64,000 nucleotides of DNA from Thalassospira marina (GTDB lineage Bacteria; Pseudomonadota; Alphaproteobacteria; Rhodospirillales; Thalassospiraceae). The stretch is taken from contig NZ_CP024199.1 in NCBI RefSeq assembly GCF_002844375.1, forward strand, positions 1,810,001 through 1,874,000, given 5' to 3'. The translations under genes were made by a program, and so were the position numbers. Within the stretch, counting starts at the first letter, position 1, and each line of letters begins with the position of its first letter. The notes beneath the pieces are model-generated. The model saw only the letters and a list, made by a program, of their open reading frames with translations. It was not told the DNA's origin and did no database searches. Shown here in pieces: positions 26,364-35,275 of the stretch.

Positions 26364-27557
26364 GTGCATAGAAACGCGATTATCGGATTTCTGGGAAGTG
26401 CCGTTCTGGCTGTTGCTGCTGCCTGGGTTGTTCAGTCAACCGGGGCACAGGCGCTTGATGTGCAACTGGCCGGGCGTGACAGCGTGCTGTTTGATACTGC
26501 TGTCAGTGCCTGTGATGATTCCCATCTGCCCGATGCCCCGGCGCGTGCCTTTCGCGACGGGCAGGGGCGCATGGTGCTGTTTGCCCCCAATTTCCGCAAT
26601 CGCGCCTTTGTCGGCCAGGACCTTGAAAGCCTGCATAAGGATTGCAACAGCCGTTTTGCCGCGGCTGGCAAGGCCGACCCCGGCATGCTTGATGATCGTA
26701 CATGGCTGCATGCCATTTACACGGATGACGGCGAAAATGTTTATGCACTGGGCAGTGCCAGTTTCATGCCCTATCGCCATGATATGCCGTGTAAGGACGC
26801 CACCCAGCGCACCGATTGCTGGATCAATGGCCTTGTCACCCTGAAATCAAGCGATGGCGGCCAGCATTTTACCTATCAGGCAAAACCGCCGCATCATGCG
26901 CCATTTCCCCCGCCCATGGCCTATCGCGATGATCGCAAGCGCGCGCCAAGCTACGTGACGGCGACCAATATCGTCCGCTGGAAGGATTATCTGTATTCCA
27001 TCGTCTGGCGGCGCGGTGTGGACTGGAAATCATCGCGCAATTGCCTGGCGCGTGCCAGTGCTGCCGACCCCAGCCGCTGGCAGGTATGGGATGGCAAAAA
27101 ATTTGTCGAGGCCGCCCATCTGACCCCCGACAATGGCTGGGAAGTCTATCAGACCGATTGTGCCCGTGTTGGCCCCTATGGCCTGACATCCATTCGCGGC
27201 ATTGTGCGCCACGAAGCCAGTAATACCTTTATTGCCGTTTATAAACATCGCCGCAAACACAAGGACGGCACGTCCGAACACGGCATTTATTATTCAACGT
27301 CCAAGGATATGATCAACTGGTCGATGCCAAGGCTTCTGCTGGCAGCCGACCTGAAACCCGATGCCGGGCCGGGCGATCCCTTTGTTGCCTATCCATCGAT
27401 TATCGATGAAGACAGCCAGGATCGTATTTTTGGCACGGTGGACCAGCAGGCCAGCCTGCTTTACGTCAAGCTTGTCCCGGTAAAACGGAACGGCAAATGG
27501 GCAATGACCCGCAAGCTGATGCGTCAACCCATCAGCTTTACCAGCGACGAAAAGTAG
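26364..27557 (+). CDS. Secreted propeller-like protein with Asp-box type motifs
   Basis: 397 residues with a GTG start at 26364; the ATG at 26357 runs into a stop after four codons. Residues 1-30 form a signal peptide ending at a plausible AQA site, so the protein is periplasmic or secreted. The body has Asp-box-like repeats: SSDGGQHF (about 160) and STSKDMINWSMPRLL (about 310), with DRTWLHAIYTDDG and DPFVAYPSII, as in sialidase or glycosidase-type beta-propellers. A glycan-binding or glycan-cleaving role on the polysaccharide made by this locus is plausible but unproven. A 9-base tandem repeat CGACCATAG lies at 26332-26349 just upstream. Confidence 0.7.
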   Translation: MHRNAIIGFLGSAVLAVAAAWVVQSTGAQALDVQLAGRDSVLFDTAVSACDDSHLPDAPARAFRDGQGRMVLFAPNFRNRAFVGQDLESLHKDCNSRFAAAGKADPGMLDDRTWLHAIYTDDGENVYALGSASFMPYRHDMPCKDATQRTDCWINGLVTLKSSDGGQHFTYQAKPPHHAPFPPPMAYRDDRKRAPSYVTATNIVRWKDYLYSIVWRRGVDWKSSRNCLARASAADPSRWQVWDGKKFVEAAHLTPDNGWEVYQTDCARVGPYGLTSIRGIVRHEASNTFIAVYKHRRKHKDGTSEHGIYYSTSKDMINWSMPRLLLAADLKPDAGPGDPFVAYPSIIDEDSQDRIFGTVDQQASLLYVKLVPVKRNGKWAMTRKLMRQPISFTSDEK

Positions 27558-27580
27558 ACCCCCAACAAGGAACCGTATTC

Positions 27581-28225
27581 ATGCAGTTTGATCGATTTGA
27601 CATTGAGGGACCGTTGCTTTTTGTGCCCAATCAGCATCGTGATCCGCGCGGCACCTTTGCCGAAACCTTCCGCGAAGACGAATTTGCCGCCGCCATTGGT
27701 GATGCCAGCCTGGTGCAGGAAAACCAATCCGTCAGCGGGCCGGTAAATACCATTCGTGGCCTGCATTTTCAGGTGAACCCGCATGCGCAGGGTAAACTGG
27801 TGCGGGTCACACATGGCGCCATTCTGGATGTCGCCGTTGATATCCGCCCTGACAGCCCCACCTTTGGCAAACATATCCGGATCGAGCTTTCAGACCAGAA
27901 CTGGTATCAGCTTTGGGTGCCGCCGGGATTTGCCCATGGGTTCCGTACCCTGGTGCCTGATACGACCGTGGTTTACAAAGTCAGCGATTATTACAGCCCC
28001 GAACATGACCGTGGCATTGTCTGGAATGACCCGGAACTGAATATTGACTGGCAATTGGGCCGTATGGTGCCTGTTATTTCGGAAAAGGACGAAAATCATC
28101 CTTCCTTTGGTGAATGGAAAACCCGTAGCGAAAGCCAGGGTTTTTTGATGGATGAAGTCGCGATCCCCCAGCACCATCCTGCGCCGGTTGACATGTGGGA
28201 CTACCAACCGATGCAGGCATCGTAA
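27581..28225 (+). CDS. rfbC: dTDP-4-dehydrorhamnose 3,5-epimerase RfbC/RmlC
   Basis: 214 residues from the ATG at 27581; an earlier frame start lies inside the previous gene. Cupin-fold features: FVPNQHRDPRGTFAETF, NTIRGLHFQ (with the catalytic histidine), GAILDVAVDIRPDSPTFGK, and LWVPPGFAHGF. It epimerises the keto sugar before RfbD reduces it. At 214 residues it is about 30 longer than the E. coli enzyme, with an acidic C-terminal extension. Last gene of the glycan locus. Confidence 0.94.
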   Translation: MQFDRFDIEGPLLFVPNQHRDPRGTFAETFREDEFAAAIGDASLVQENQSVSGPVNTIRGLHFQVNPHAQGKLVRVTHGAILDVAVDIRPDSPTFGKHIRIELSDQNWYQLWVPPGFAHGFRTLVPDTTVVYKVSDYYSPEHDRGIVWNDPELNIDWQLGRMVPVISEKDENHPSFGEWKTRSESQGFLMDEVAIPQHHPAPVDMWDYQPMQAS

Positions 28226-28242
28226 GGGGCATATATTCCAGC

Positions 28243-28281
28243 AAAAAGGCATGTCACTTTTGGGGGGTGACATGCCTTTTT
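28243..28281. terminator. Bidirectional terminator closing the glycan locus
   Basis: AAAAAGGCATGTCAC (28243-28257) pairs with GTGACATGCCTTTTT (28267-28281). It has A and T runs on the two sides and sits between convergent genes. Confidence 0.85.
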
Positions 28282-28315
28282 GTTTTTGGGGATTTTCCGG
28301 TGTTGGTTGCTGCCA

Positions 28316-29341
28316 TCAGGCGGCAAGGGCGGCAATCACCTGATCCTTGCTAAGGGTGCCAATGCGTTGCTGGTTGTGGTTGACCACATTCATTCCGACC
28401 GGGCAGGCAATGGCAATGGGCAGGATATCTTCCAGGCGCATATTGGCATCAATGATCGGCCAGTCATGCGTGTTTTGCCCGTCGCTGTCGGTTCCCAATG
28501 GCATCATCAGGGTTTTGGCCCGCAATACGCGCGACCGGTTTACATCGCGGGTAAAGGCACGCACATAATCATCGGCCGGGCGCATGACAATTTCTTCCGG
28601 GCGGCCGACCTGAATAAGCGCGCCATCCTTTAAAATTGCAATCCGGTCGCCCAGTTTCAGGGCCTCGTCCAGATCATGGGTAATGAAAATAATGGTCTTG
28701 TGAAGCTCGCCCTGCAGCTTCATCAATTCATCCTGCATATCGCTTCTGATTAACGGGTCCAATGCGGAAAAGGCTTCGTCCATCAGCAAGACTTCGGGAT
28801 CGGTGGCAAGGGCGCGGGCAAGGCCCACACGCTGCTGCATGCCGCCTGAAAGCTGATCGGGGAAGCTGTCTTCATACCCGGCCAAACCAACCCGTTCGAT
28901 CCATTTGCGTGCGGCGTCCTGGCGTTTTGTCCGGTCGGTTTTCTGAATTTCCAGACCATAGGCGACGTTATCAAGGACATTGCGGTGCGGCAGCAGGCCG
29001 AAACGCTGAAAAACCATGCCCAGCTTTGCCCGGCGAAAGGCATTCAAGCGCGCAGTCGTCATTTCCAGGATATTCTCACCCGCAAACAGGATTTCACCGG
29101 CGGTCGGGTCAATCAGGCGGTTCAAATGCCGGATCAGGGTTGATTTTCCCGACCCTGAAAGCCCCATCACCACAAATGTTTCGCCCTGTTCAATCGACAG
29201 CGACACATCGCTTAGCCCCACCGTATGGCCGGTTTGGGCAAGGATATCATCCTTGTTTTCACCCTGTTGCGCCATTGCCAGCGCCTTTTGCGGGTTGGGG
29301 CCGAATATTTTGTAAATATTGCGAATGTCGATATAGCTCAT
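28316..29341 (-). CDS. Betaine/choline-type ABC transporter ATPase (ProV-like)
   Basis: 341 residues. Walker A GLSGSGKST (60-68), signature LSGGMQQR, Walker B VLLMDEAFSALDP and the H-loop THDLDEA are intact. The N-terminal segment IYKIFGPNP and the insertion before Walker A are typical of the ProV/OpuAA/ChoV group. The C-terminal region (about 275-341) is shorter than the two CBS domains of full ProV and may be one partial CBS-like unit. The start overlaps the permease stop (ATGA). No substrate-binding protein gene is adjacent. Confidence 0.9.
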   Translation of the reverse strand: MSYIDIRNIYKIFGPNPQKALAMAQQGENKDDILAQTGHTVGLSDVSLSIEQGETFVVMGLSGSGKSTLIRHLNRLIDPTAGEILFAGENILEMTTARLNAFRRAKLGMVFQRFGLLPHRNVLDNVAYGLEIQKTDRTKRQDAARKWIERVGLAGYEDSFPDQLSGGMQQRVGLARALATDPEVLLMDEAFSALDPLIRSDMQDELMKLQGELHKTIIFITHDLDEALKLGDRIAILKDGALIQVGRPEEIVMRPADDYVRAFTRDVNRSRVLRAKTLMMPLGTDSDGQNTHDWPIIDANMRLEDILPIAIACPVGMNVVNHNQQRIGTLSKDQVIAALAA

Positions 29342-30204
29342 GCCCCGTCTCCTGCCTTGGTCGTGCTGCGTGATTTCCGCCCATAGGATTGACCAATGCG
29401 GTCAAACACCACGGCCAGCAACACAATGGCAATGCCTGCCTCCACACCCTGGCCAACATCAAGGCGCTGAATACCGGTCAAAACCTGTTCGCCAAGGCCG
29501 CGCGCGCCAATCATGGAGGCAATAACCACCATAGAAATCGACATCATCGTGGTTTGGTTAATGCCTGCCATAATGTTGGGCAGGGCCAGGGGCACTTGCA
29601 CGCCCAACAAAATCTGGCCACGGCTGGCGCCAAAGGAGCGCGATGCTTCCAGTACTTCCTTGTCCACCAGCCGGATGCCGAGATCGGTCAGGCGGATAAC
29701 GGGTGGGGCGGCGTAAATCACCGTTGCCAGAATGGCAGGCACCTTTCCCAAGCCAAACAGCATCAGGGCAGGGATCAGGTAAACAAAGCTTGGCATGGTT
29801 TGCATCATATCAAGCAGCGGCACCATCACGGCACGCAGCTTGTTTGACATTGCCATGCCAATACCAACGGGAATGCCAATAAGCACCGAAAGGCCGGTGG
29901 CAATAATCATCAGCGCCAGGGTCTGCATTGCCTTGTCCCATAGGCCCAGCGTGCCAATTGCTACCATCGCCAAGGCAAGGCCCAGCGTGGTTTTCCAACT
30001 GCGGCTGGCGTGAAAGGCAATGGCGGCAATAATCGCAATCACCAGCCACCAGGGCGTTGCGCGCAATAAATGCTCAAGCCAGACCAGAACGCTTAACAGG
30101 GCATCGGCAAAGGCTTCAAAGGCATCGCCATAATTGACGACCAACCAGTCGACCAGGGCATTTACCGATTTTCCAAGGGGGATATTCAGCTTGTCAGGAA
30201 ACAT
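29338..30204 (-). CDS. Betaine/choline-type ABC transporter permease (ProW-like)
   Basis: 288 residues. Hydrophobic segments at about 50-70, 75-90, 95-120, 140-165, 215-235 and 250-270. The EAA-type loop EASRSFGASRGQILLGVQVPLALPNIMAGINQ is characteristic of ProW/OpuAB. First gene of a two-gene operon with the ATPase gene; no binding protein follows. The lone binding protein encoded at 37381 is the most likely partner within the window, by inference. Ribosome site AGGTAG precedes the ATG. Confidence 0.9.
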   Translation of the reverse strand: MFPDKLNIPLGKSVNALVDWLVVNYGDAFEAFADALLSVLVWLEHLLRATPWWLVIAIIAAIAFHASRSWKTTLGLALAMVAIGTLGLWDKAMQTLALMIIATGLSVLIGIPVGIGMAMSNKLRAVMVPLLDMMQTMPSFVYLIPALMLFGLGKVPAILATVIYAAPPVIRLTDLGIRLVDKEVLEASRSFGASRGQILLGVQVPLALPNIMAGINQTTMMSISMVVIASMIGARGLGEQVLTGIQRLDVGQGVEAGIAIVLLAVVFDRIGQSYGRKSRSTTKAGDGA

Positions 30205-30527
30205 CTACCTGTTTTCCGTTTTTTAATGGCAAGGCTTTGACAAGAACCCTAGCAACGATGGGCCGATAACTCACCCCTTAATCGTCCCTTCTGCGTCAGG
30301 AGTTGTCAGGAGAGCCTCCTTCAACGCCACCCCACCTGAAAAGTTCCCCGAAATCGGCCTGGCCGGATGGGAACTTGCAACGCTGTTTTCAAGTACTCGC
30401 CGTGAAAAGCATTTGAAAATCTTTGGTTGAATTTGAAGGGGGCGCCCCCACTTCACTAAAAGAACACGGATTTACTTTGACCGTCAGTTTCGTATTTGAC
30501 GATCCATCAGTATCAAGGAGGATAAAC
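30205..30527. promoter_or_regulatory. Divergent intergenic region with inverted repeats
   Basis: Gap between the proW-like gene (minus) and the sensor-domain gene (plus). It holds AAGTTCCC/GGGAACTT (30341-30348 and 30369-30376) enclosing CGGCC-T-GGCCG, and a perfect 12-base palindrome GGGGGCGCCCCC (30438-30449). Promoter boxes were not assigned. No coding frame with a ribosome site was seen. Confidence 0.45.
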
Positions 30528-31118
30528 ATGCCATTCAAATCAAAAATGCTGGCGTTGCTTGTTATGGCTCCGGCCGTCTTTCTGGCTGATTTTTCAGTCG
30601 CCAGAGCCAATGACTTTGAACAGCAGATCGAAGCCTATGCGCCGAAGGTCAAAGCCTGGCTGTCCGATCCGGCTGTGATTGATGCGGTCAAGGCGCAGAA
30701 CGCTGAAAATGCCAATCTGACGCAGGCCGATATTGATAAACTTGATACCGAATGGCGCGCCGAAACCTCGGCCAGTGACAAACCCCTGATTGACAAGGTT
30801 CTTGGGCGTGATCTTTCCAAATTCCTGCGTCAAAAGGCCGATGAAACCGAAGGCCTGATTACCGAAGTTTTCGTGATGGATGATAAGGGCCTGAATGTTG
30901 GCCAAAGCGATGTCACCAGTGATTACTGGCAGGGCGACGAGGATAAATGGCAGAAAACCTTCCTTGTCGGGGCCAGTGCCATGCATCTTAGCGAAGTCGA
31001 ACTTGATGAATCCACCCAGACTTACCAGTCCCAGCTTAGCCTGCCGATTGTTGATGCCGATGGCAGCACTGTTATTGGTGCTGTGACCGTTGGTCTGAAT
31101 GTGGAGCTTCTGGAATAG
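30528..31118 (+). CDS. Free-standing periplasmic PDC/Cache-type sensor protein
   Basis: 196 residues from the ATG at 30528, preceded by AAGGAGG. Signal peptide at 1-27 (ending near SVARA). The rest resembles the extracellular PDC (Cache) sensor fold: a long N-terminal helix region, then ITEVFVMDDKGLNVGQSDVTSDYWQGDEDKWQK and a final strand pair ending in GAVTVGLNVE. There is no transmembrane output domain, so it is a soluble periplasmic sensor or binding protein. It is followed by a chemoreceptor gene in the same direction, so it may present a ligand to that receptor; this is inference. Confidence 0.8.
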   Translation: MPFKSKMLALLVMAPAVFLADFSVARANDFEQQIEAYAPKVKAWLSDPAVIDAVKAQNAENANLTQADIDKLDTEWRAETSASDKPLIDKVLGRDLSKFLRQKADETEGLITEVFVMDDKGLNVGQSDVTSDYWQGDEDKWQKTFLVGASAMHLSEVELDESTQTYQSQLSLPIVDADGSTVIGAVTVGLNVELLE

Positions 31119-31218
31119 GTTTTGCCGCTGGCTGCACGGTGACGTGAAGGGGAATGATAATATCTGCGCGCGCGAAAAAGGGGCCAGGGCCCGGTTTGCG
31201 GGTGGAAAGAGTGGGAAG

Positions 31219-32907
31219 ATGGTTATGGAAAATGGTAGTGCGCTGGGTGAAACGGGTATTCCGCCCTTTGAGCGTCGTGGATGGTCCATTCGAGGAAAGC
31301 TTGTTCTTACGGTTGCGATAACCGTTATCATCGCCTTTTGTGCAACGATTTATGTTGGCATTGTCCTGTCAATTGATTCTGCCCGCAGCCGCCTTGCCGA
31401 TGGTAATTCAATCGTGACGTCGCTGATTTCCTCGCAAAATGGCGGGGCAATCAAATTTCGCAAGGCAGATGCGATCGAGGCATCTTTTGGTGATCTGACA
31501 TCACATGGGCGCGAGGCCCTGGCCCTTGTTGTTGCCATCGATGCGGATGGCAAAATCCTGAGCAATTTTGTCGCCCCCAAGGCCGATGGCAGCCTGACCG
31601 AACAATTATCAAAACTGGGCAATGATGCCGTTGCCAGTGGCGAACGCCAGGAAACCTGGTTCAATGATTTGCAGGTCATCGCCGAACCTGCACGGTTCGG
31701 TAAAACCCAGGATATTGTCGGGGCCATTGTGATGGGCTGGTCGTTCCAGTCTTTGGAACGCGAGATGGAGGAAAACGCCTTCCGCCAGGCTGAAATTGCC
31801 GTTGTCTTATTGGCAGCTTGCATCATCCTGCTTGTTGTTCTGATCCAGAAAATCGTTGCGACCCCGCTGCGGTCAATGACGGCCGCCATGACCAAGATTG
31901 CCGATGGTAACCTGCAGGTCGATGTGCCCGCCGCAGCCCGCCACGATGAAATGGGCGAAATGGCCCATGCCCTGTCGGTCTTTAAGGAAAATGGCCAGCG
32001 TATTGCCCGCCTGCGCCAGGAACGAAAGGAACTTGATGCGAAAAATGAGGCGGAAAATGCCCGTCGCCTTGATGAAACGGCAACGTCGTTCCGCGAAACG
32101 GTGGGCAATATCGTTGAATCGGTTTTGAAATCGGCCCATGGCCTGTCGGAAAATGCGCGCATCCTTTCATCCGCAACCGATACTTCCGGGCAAAAAACCG
32201 ACCATGTTTTGCAAAGTGTCGCCACGGCATCAAAGGGGGTGGAATCCGTGGCCGAAGCCGCCGACCGCCTGAGGGGGGCCCTGCATAACGTTTCCCTGCA
32301 GGCCGCCCAGTCGCGCAGCGCCATTGAAGAAGCCGTTTCGCAAACGCGCCACACCGATGAAACTGTTGCCAACCTGTCGGTCGAGGCGCGTAAAATTGGC
32401 GATGTGGTGCAGCTTATTCAGGATATCGCCGAACAGACCAATCTTCTTGCGCTTAACGCCACCATCGAAGCGGCACGGGCAGGGGATGCCGGCAAAGGTT
32501 TTGCCGTGGTCGCCAACGAGGTCAAGGCGCTGGCAAATCAAACCGCCCGCGCGACCGAGGAAATCACCCGTCAGATTTCATCTGTGCAAAGCATTTCAAA
32601 GGATGCGGCCGGGGCGATTGGACAAATTGGCGAACATATCAGCCAGGTACATGCTGTTTCGCTTAATATCGAAGCCGCGATGGAAGAACAAAGCAGCGCA
32701 GCAAATGAAATCACCGCGACCATTGATCAAACAGGCGGTGCTATTCGCAACATGAATGATGATATCGGCGAAGTGGTCGCCTCCATCCATGATGCGGGGA
32801 TCGCTACCCGGCAGGTCAGTGGCTCATCTGCGGAACTGGAAGGCGAAGCACATAATTTGCAAAAGAACGCTAATCTGTTTCTGACATCCATACGTAAAAA
32901 CAACTGA
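31219..32907 (+). CDS. Methyl-accepting chemotaxis protein
   Basis: 562 residues from the ATG at 31219; 31225 is a near-equal choice and an earlier in-frame ATG at 31099 lies inside the previous gene. Transmembrane helices at about 26-50 and 195-218 flank a periplasmic domain of about 145 residues. A HAMP domain follows (MTAAMTKIADGNLQVDVP...DEMGEMAHALSVFKENGQ). The signalling hairpin tip is clear: QTNLLALNATIEAARAGDAGKGFAVVANEVKALA. It ends without an NWETF-type CheR pentapeptide. It sits about 100 bases after the free PDC-type sensor gene. Confidence 0.95.
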   Translation: MVMENGSALGETGIPPFERRGWSIRGKLVLTVAITVIIAFCATIYVGIVLSIDSARSRLADGNSIVTSLISSQNGGAIKFRKADAIEASFGDLTSHGREALALVVAIDADGKILSNFVAPKADGSLTEQLSKLGNDAVASGERQETWFNDLQVIAEPARFGKTQDIVGAIVMGWSFQSLEREMEENAFRQAEIAVVLLAACIILLVVLIQKIVATPLRSMTAAMTKIADGNLQVDVPAAARHDEMGEMAHALSVFKENGQRIARLRQERKELDAKNEAENARRLDETATSFRETVGNIVESVLKSAHGLSENARILSSATDTSGQKTDHVLQSVATASKGVESVAEAADRLRGALHNVSLQAAQSRSAIEEAVSQTRHTDETVANLSVEARKIGDVVQLIQDIAEQTNLLALNATIEAARAGDAGKGFAVVANEVKALANQTARATEEITRQISSVQSISKDAAGAIGQIGEHISQVHAVSLNIEAAMEEQSSAANEITATIDQTGGAIRNMNDDIGEVVASIHDAGIATRQVSGSSAELEGEAHNLQKNANLFLTSIRKNN

Positions 32908-32931
32908 AATTGGATACGCAGCAAACAACAA

Positions 32932-32964
32932 AGCCCGCAGCCACGTGCTGCGGGCTATAATTTT
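32932..32964 (+). terminator. Terminator after the chemoreceptor gene
   Basis: AGCCCGCAGC (32932-32941) pairs perfectly with GCTGCGGGCT (32947-32956); ATAATTTT follows. Confidence 0.65.
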
Positions 32965-32992
32965 GTCCGGAATAAGCCACCCCGGTAAACGC

Positions 32993-33029
32993 AAAACAGC
33001 CCGCAAGCGTTAACCTGCGGGCTGTTTTT
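32993..33029. terminator. Terminator after proX
   Basis: AAAACAGCCCGCA (32993-33005) pairs with TGCGGGCTGTTTTT (33016-33029). It works in both directions and lies about 45 bases past the proX stop. Confidence 0.8.
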
Positions 33030-33071
33030 AATATTGGTGGTCAGAATTTTATCTGACGACGGTAAGCAGGC

Positions 33072-34088
33072 TTATTCGGCGGCAGCGCGGGCTTCTTTCA
33101 GCCAGCCGTCAAATTTGCTCTGGTTTGCTTTGATCCAGGCATCGGCATGACGGGCGATATCTTCGGCCGATTTCTGGCCGTCGCGCATCAGAAGGTTTTC
33201 AGCACTGATGTCATTGGCCGAAATCTGCATGATCGAGAACAGTTTGGCTGCTGCCGGGTTCTCTTCAGCCCATTTCTTGTTGGCAATGATCTGCTGGTTA
33301 TTCACCTGGAAGCCATAGTTGCTGCCATCGGGCAGGGCGGTATCGGCATCCTTGTTCACACCCGGAAGGGACGAGAACGGAACCTGCAGCCAGACGGTGT
33401 CTTTGCCCGGGACCAGAACGCCCGAAACCCAATACGGGGTCCAGGTGTAATACAGGATCGGTTCACCCTGTTTGTAACGCGTGATGGTATCGGCGATAAT
33501 GGCCGAATAGGAACCCTGATTGTGGGTAACCGTATCGCGCAGCCCATAGGCATCAAGGTGATGTTCGATGACTTTTTCACAGCCCCAGCCCGGGTTACAA
33601 CCGGCCAGGTCGGCTTTGCCATCGTCATTGATGTCAAACAGCTTGGCAATTTTCGGGTCTTTAAGCTGATCGATGCTTTTGATGTTGTATTTTTCAGCGG
33701 TTTTTTTGTCGATCAGATAACCCTGAAGCGCGCCCGGCGAATATACGCCTTCGCGATAGATTTTTTCGTCGCCGCCGGCATTTTTATAAAAATCGGCATG
33801 CAGCGGGTCCCAGTAATCGGCCATGAAAGTGCCGTCACCATTGGCAATGGCAACAATACCGGTGGCATATTCGATTTCCTGGATGTCTTTGACGTTATAA
33901 CCCAGTTCTTCAAGCGCCTTGATGACGATATCGGTCTGGAAGGTTTCTTCCGCAATCGAGCTTTTCAGCGGCTGGACGTCAACACCTTCACCCGGTTTCA
34001 TGTTGTCGGCAAGGGCGGCGCCGCTCAGCAGCAGGCTGGTGGTGGCTGCAATCGCAGCACCGGCGGAAAGTTTCTTCAGGATGGTCAT
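33072..34088 (-). CDS. proX: Glycine betaine/proline-betaine binding protein ProX
   Basis: 338 residues. Signal peptide 1-27 (SGAALA). Very close to E. coli ProX in recalled motifs: EETFQTDIVIKALEELGY, DPKIAKLFDINDDGKADL, GCNPGWGCE, VTHNQGSYSA and YYTWTPYWVSG. The aromatic residues of the WTPYW segment contribute to the betaine-binding cage in the family. It is the periplasmic receptor of the ProU importer encoded upstream and the last gene of proVWX. Ribosome site AAGGAGA. Confidence 0.96.
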   Translation of the reverse strand: MTILKKLSAGAAIAATTSLLLSGAALADNMKPGEGVDVQPLKSSIAEETFQTDIVIKALEELGYNVKDIQEIEYATGIVAIANGDGTFMADYWDPLHADFYKNAGGDEKIYREGVYSPGALQGYLIDKKTAEKYNIKSIDQLKDPKIAKLFDINDDGKADLAGCNPGWGCEKVIEHHLDAYGLRDTVTHNQGSYSAIIADTITRYKQGEPILYYTWTPYWVSGVLVPGKDTVWLQVPFSSLPGVNKDADTALPDGSNYGFQVNNQQIIANKKWAEENPAAAKLFSIMQISANDISAENLLMRDGQKSAEDIARHADAWIKANQSKFDGWLKEARAAAE

Positions 34089-34150
34089 TGGCTTCTCCTT
34101 GTTATGTGGTTTGGGCCGTTGATTCAGCCTTTATTGCAACCGCGGCGCGG

Positions 34151-35275
34151 TTATTTCTTGCCCATAAGGGATCGGACGAGGCCCACCGGGCCGGTTTGAT
34201 ACCAGTGGCGGGTGCCTTTGCTGCGCTGATCCTGGCCAAGCGCCTGGGTCATGCGGTCCAGCACGATCGCCAGCAGAACAATGCCAATGCCGCCCACGGT
34301 GGCCAGACCCATATCGAGGCGGCCAATACCGCGCAGAACCATCTGGCCCAAACCGCCAACCGCGATCATGGAGGCAATCACCACCATCGAAAGGGCAAGC
34401 ATCAGGGTCTGGTTTACGCCAGCCATGATGGTTGGCATGGCAAGCGGCAACTGCACACGAAACAGAAGCTGTTTTGGGCTGGCGCCAAAGGAACGGGCGG
34501 CTTCCACCAGGTCGCCGGGAACCTGGCGAATGCCAAGGATCGTCAGGCGGATCAGCGGGGGTAGGGCGAAAATGATGGTCACGACAACACCCGGCACATT
34601 GCCGATGCCAAACAGCATGACAATCGGTACCAAATAGACAAAAGCCGGGGTGGTTTGCATGGCATCAAGCACCGGGCGAACAATGTTTGATGCCCGTTCA
34701 TTCCGTGCCAGCCAGATGCCGGTCGGAAGGCCGATAATCACGCAGAACAGAACCGATGTAAGGACCAGTGCCAGCGTGATCATGGCCTCGGACCAGGCAC
34801 CAATAACACCAACCGCAACCATGGAGATAAGTGTGCCTATGGCAAGTTTGCGGCCCGAAAGCTGCCATGCCAGAAGCGCCATCACCACGATGACCAGCAG
34901 CGCCGGGGTGGCCTGCAAACCAGTTTGAACACCGGTCAGAACCGCATCAATCGGCCAGCGGATCGCCTGGAAAAAACCACGGAAATTGTTAACAACCCAG
35001 TCCAGACCATTATTGACCCAGACATCAACCGGAAATAGCGCGTCATGGAACGGCTGCAGAATATTGAAATGATGTTCCGGGGCTGGTGCCGCATTTGAAA
35101 GCCAGTCACCCGCCGTATCGGAAACGCCACTGCCCGCGGATGGATCTGGCGTGCCCCACGGGTTTGATGCCGCCGAGGATGCGGCATCGCCGCCGCCTGA
35201 TGTTGCGCTGTCGGCAGCGCTGGTTCCGGCGCCGGATTGCCCGCCACTTGCCCACGGATTGCTGTTATCAGCCAT
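34151..35275 (-). CDS. proW: ProU permease ProW
   Basis: 374 residues. A Ser/Ala/Gly-rich N-terminal tail (1-60) carries NPW motifs (SNPWASGG and SNPWGTPDPS), then HFNILQPFHDALFPVDVWVNNGLDWVV, the same arrangement as the periplasmic tail I recall for E. coli ProW. Transmembrane helices span about 115-345, with the EAA loop EAARSFGASPKQLLFRVQLPLAMPTIMAGVNQ. The start overlaps the proV stop by eight bases. Confidence 0.95.
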   Translation of the reverse strand: MADNSNPWASGGQSGAGTSAADSATSGGGDAASSAASNPWGTPDPSAGSGVSDTAGDWLSNAAPAPEHHFNILQPFHDALFPVDVWVNNGLDWVVNNFRGFFQAIRWPIDAVLTGVQTGLQATPALLVIVVMALLAWQLSGRKLAIGTLISMVAVGVIGAWSEAMITLALVLTSVLFCVIIGLPTGIWLARNERASNIVRPVLDAMQTTPAFVYLVPIVMLFGIGNVPGVVVTIIFALPPLIRLTILGIRQVPGDLVEAARSFGASPKQLLFRVQLPLAMPTIMAGVNQTLMLALSMVVIASMIAVGGLGQMVLRGIGRLDMGLATVGGIGIVLLAIVLDRMTQALGQDQRSKGTRHWYQTGPVGLVRSLMGKK

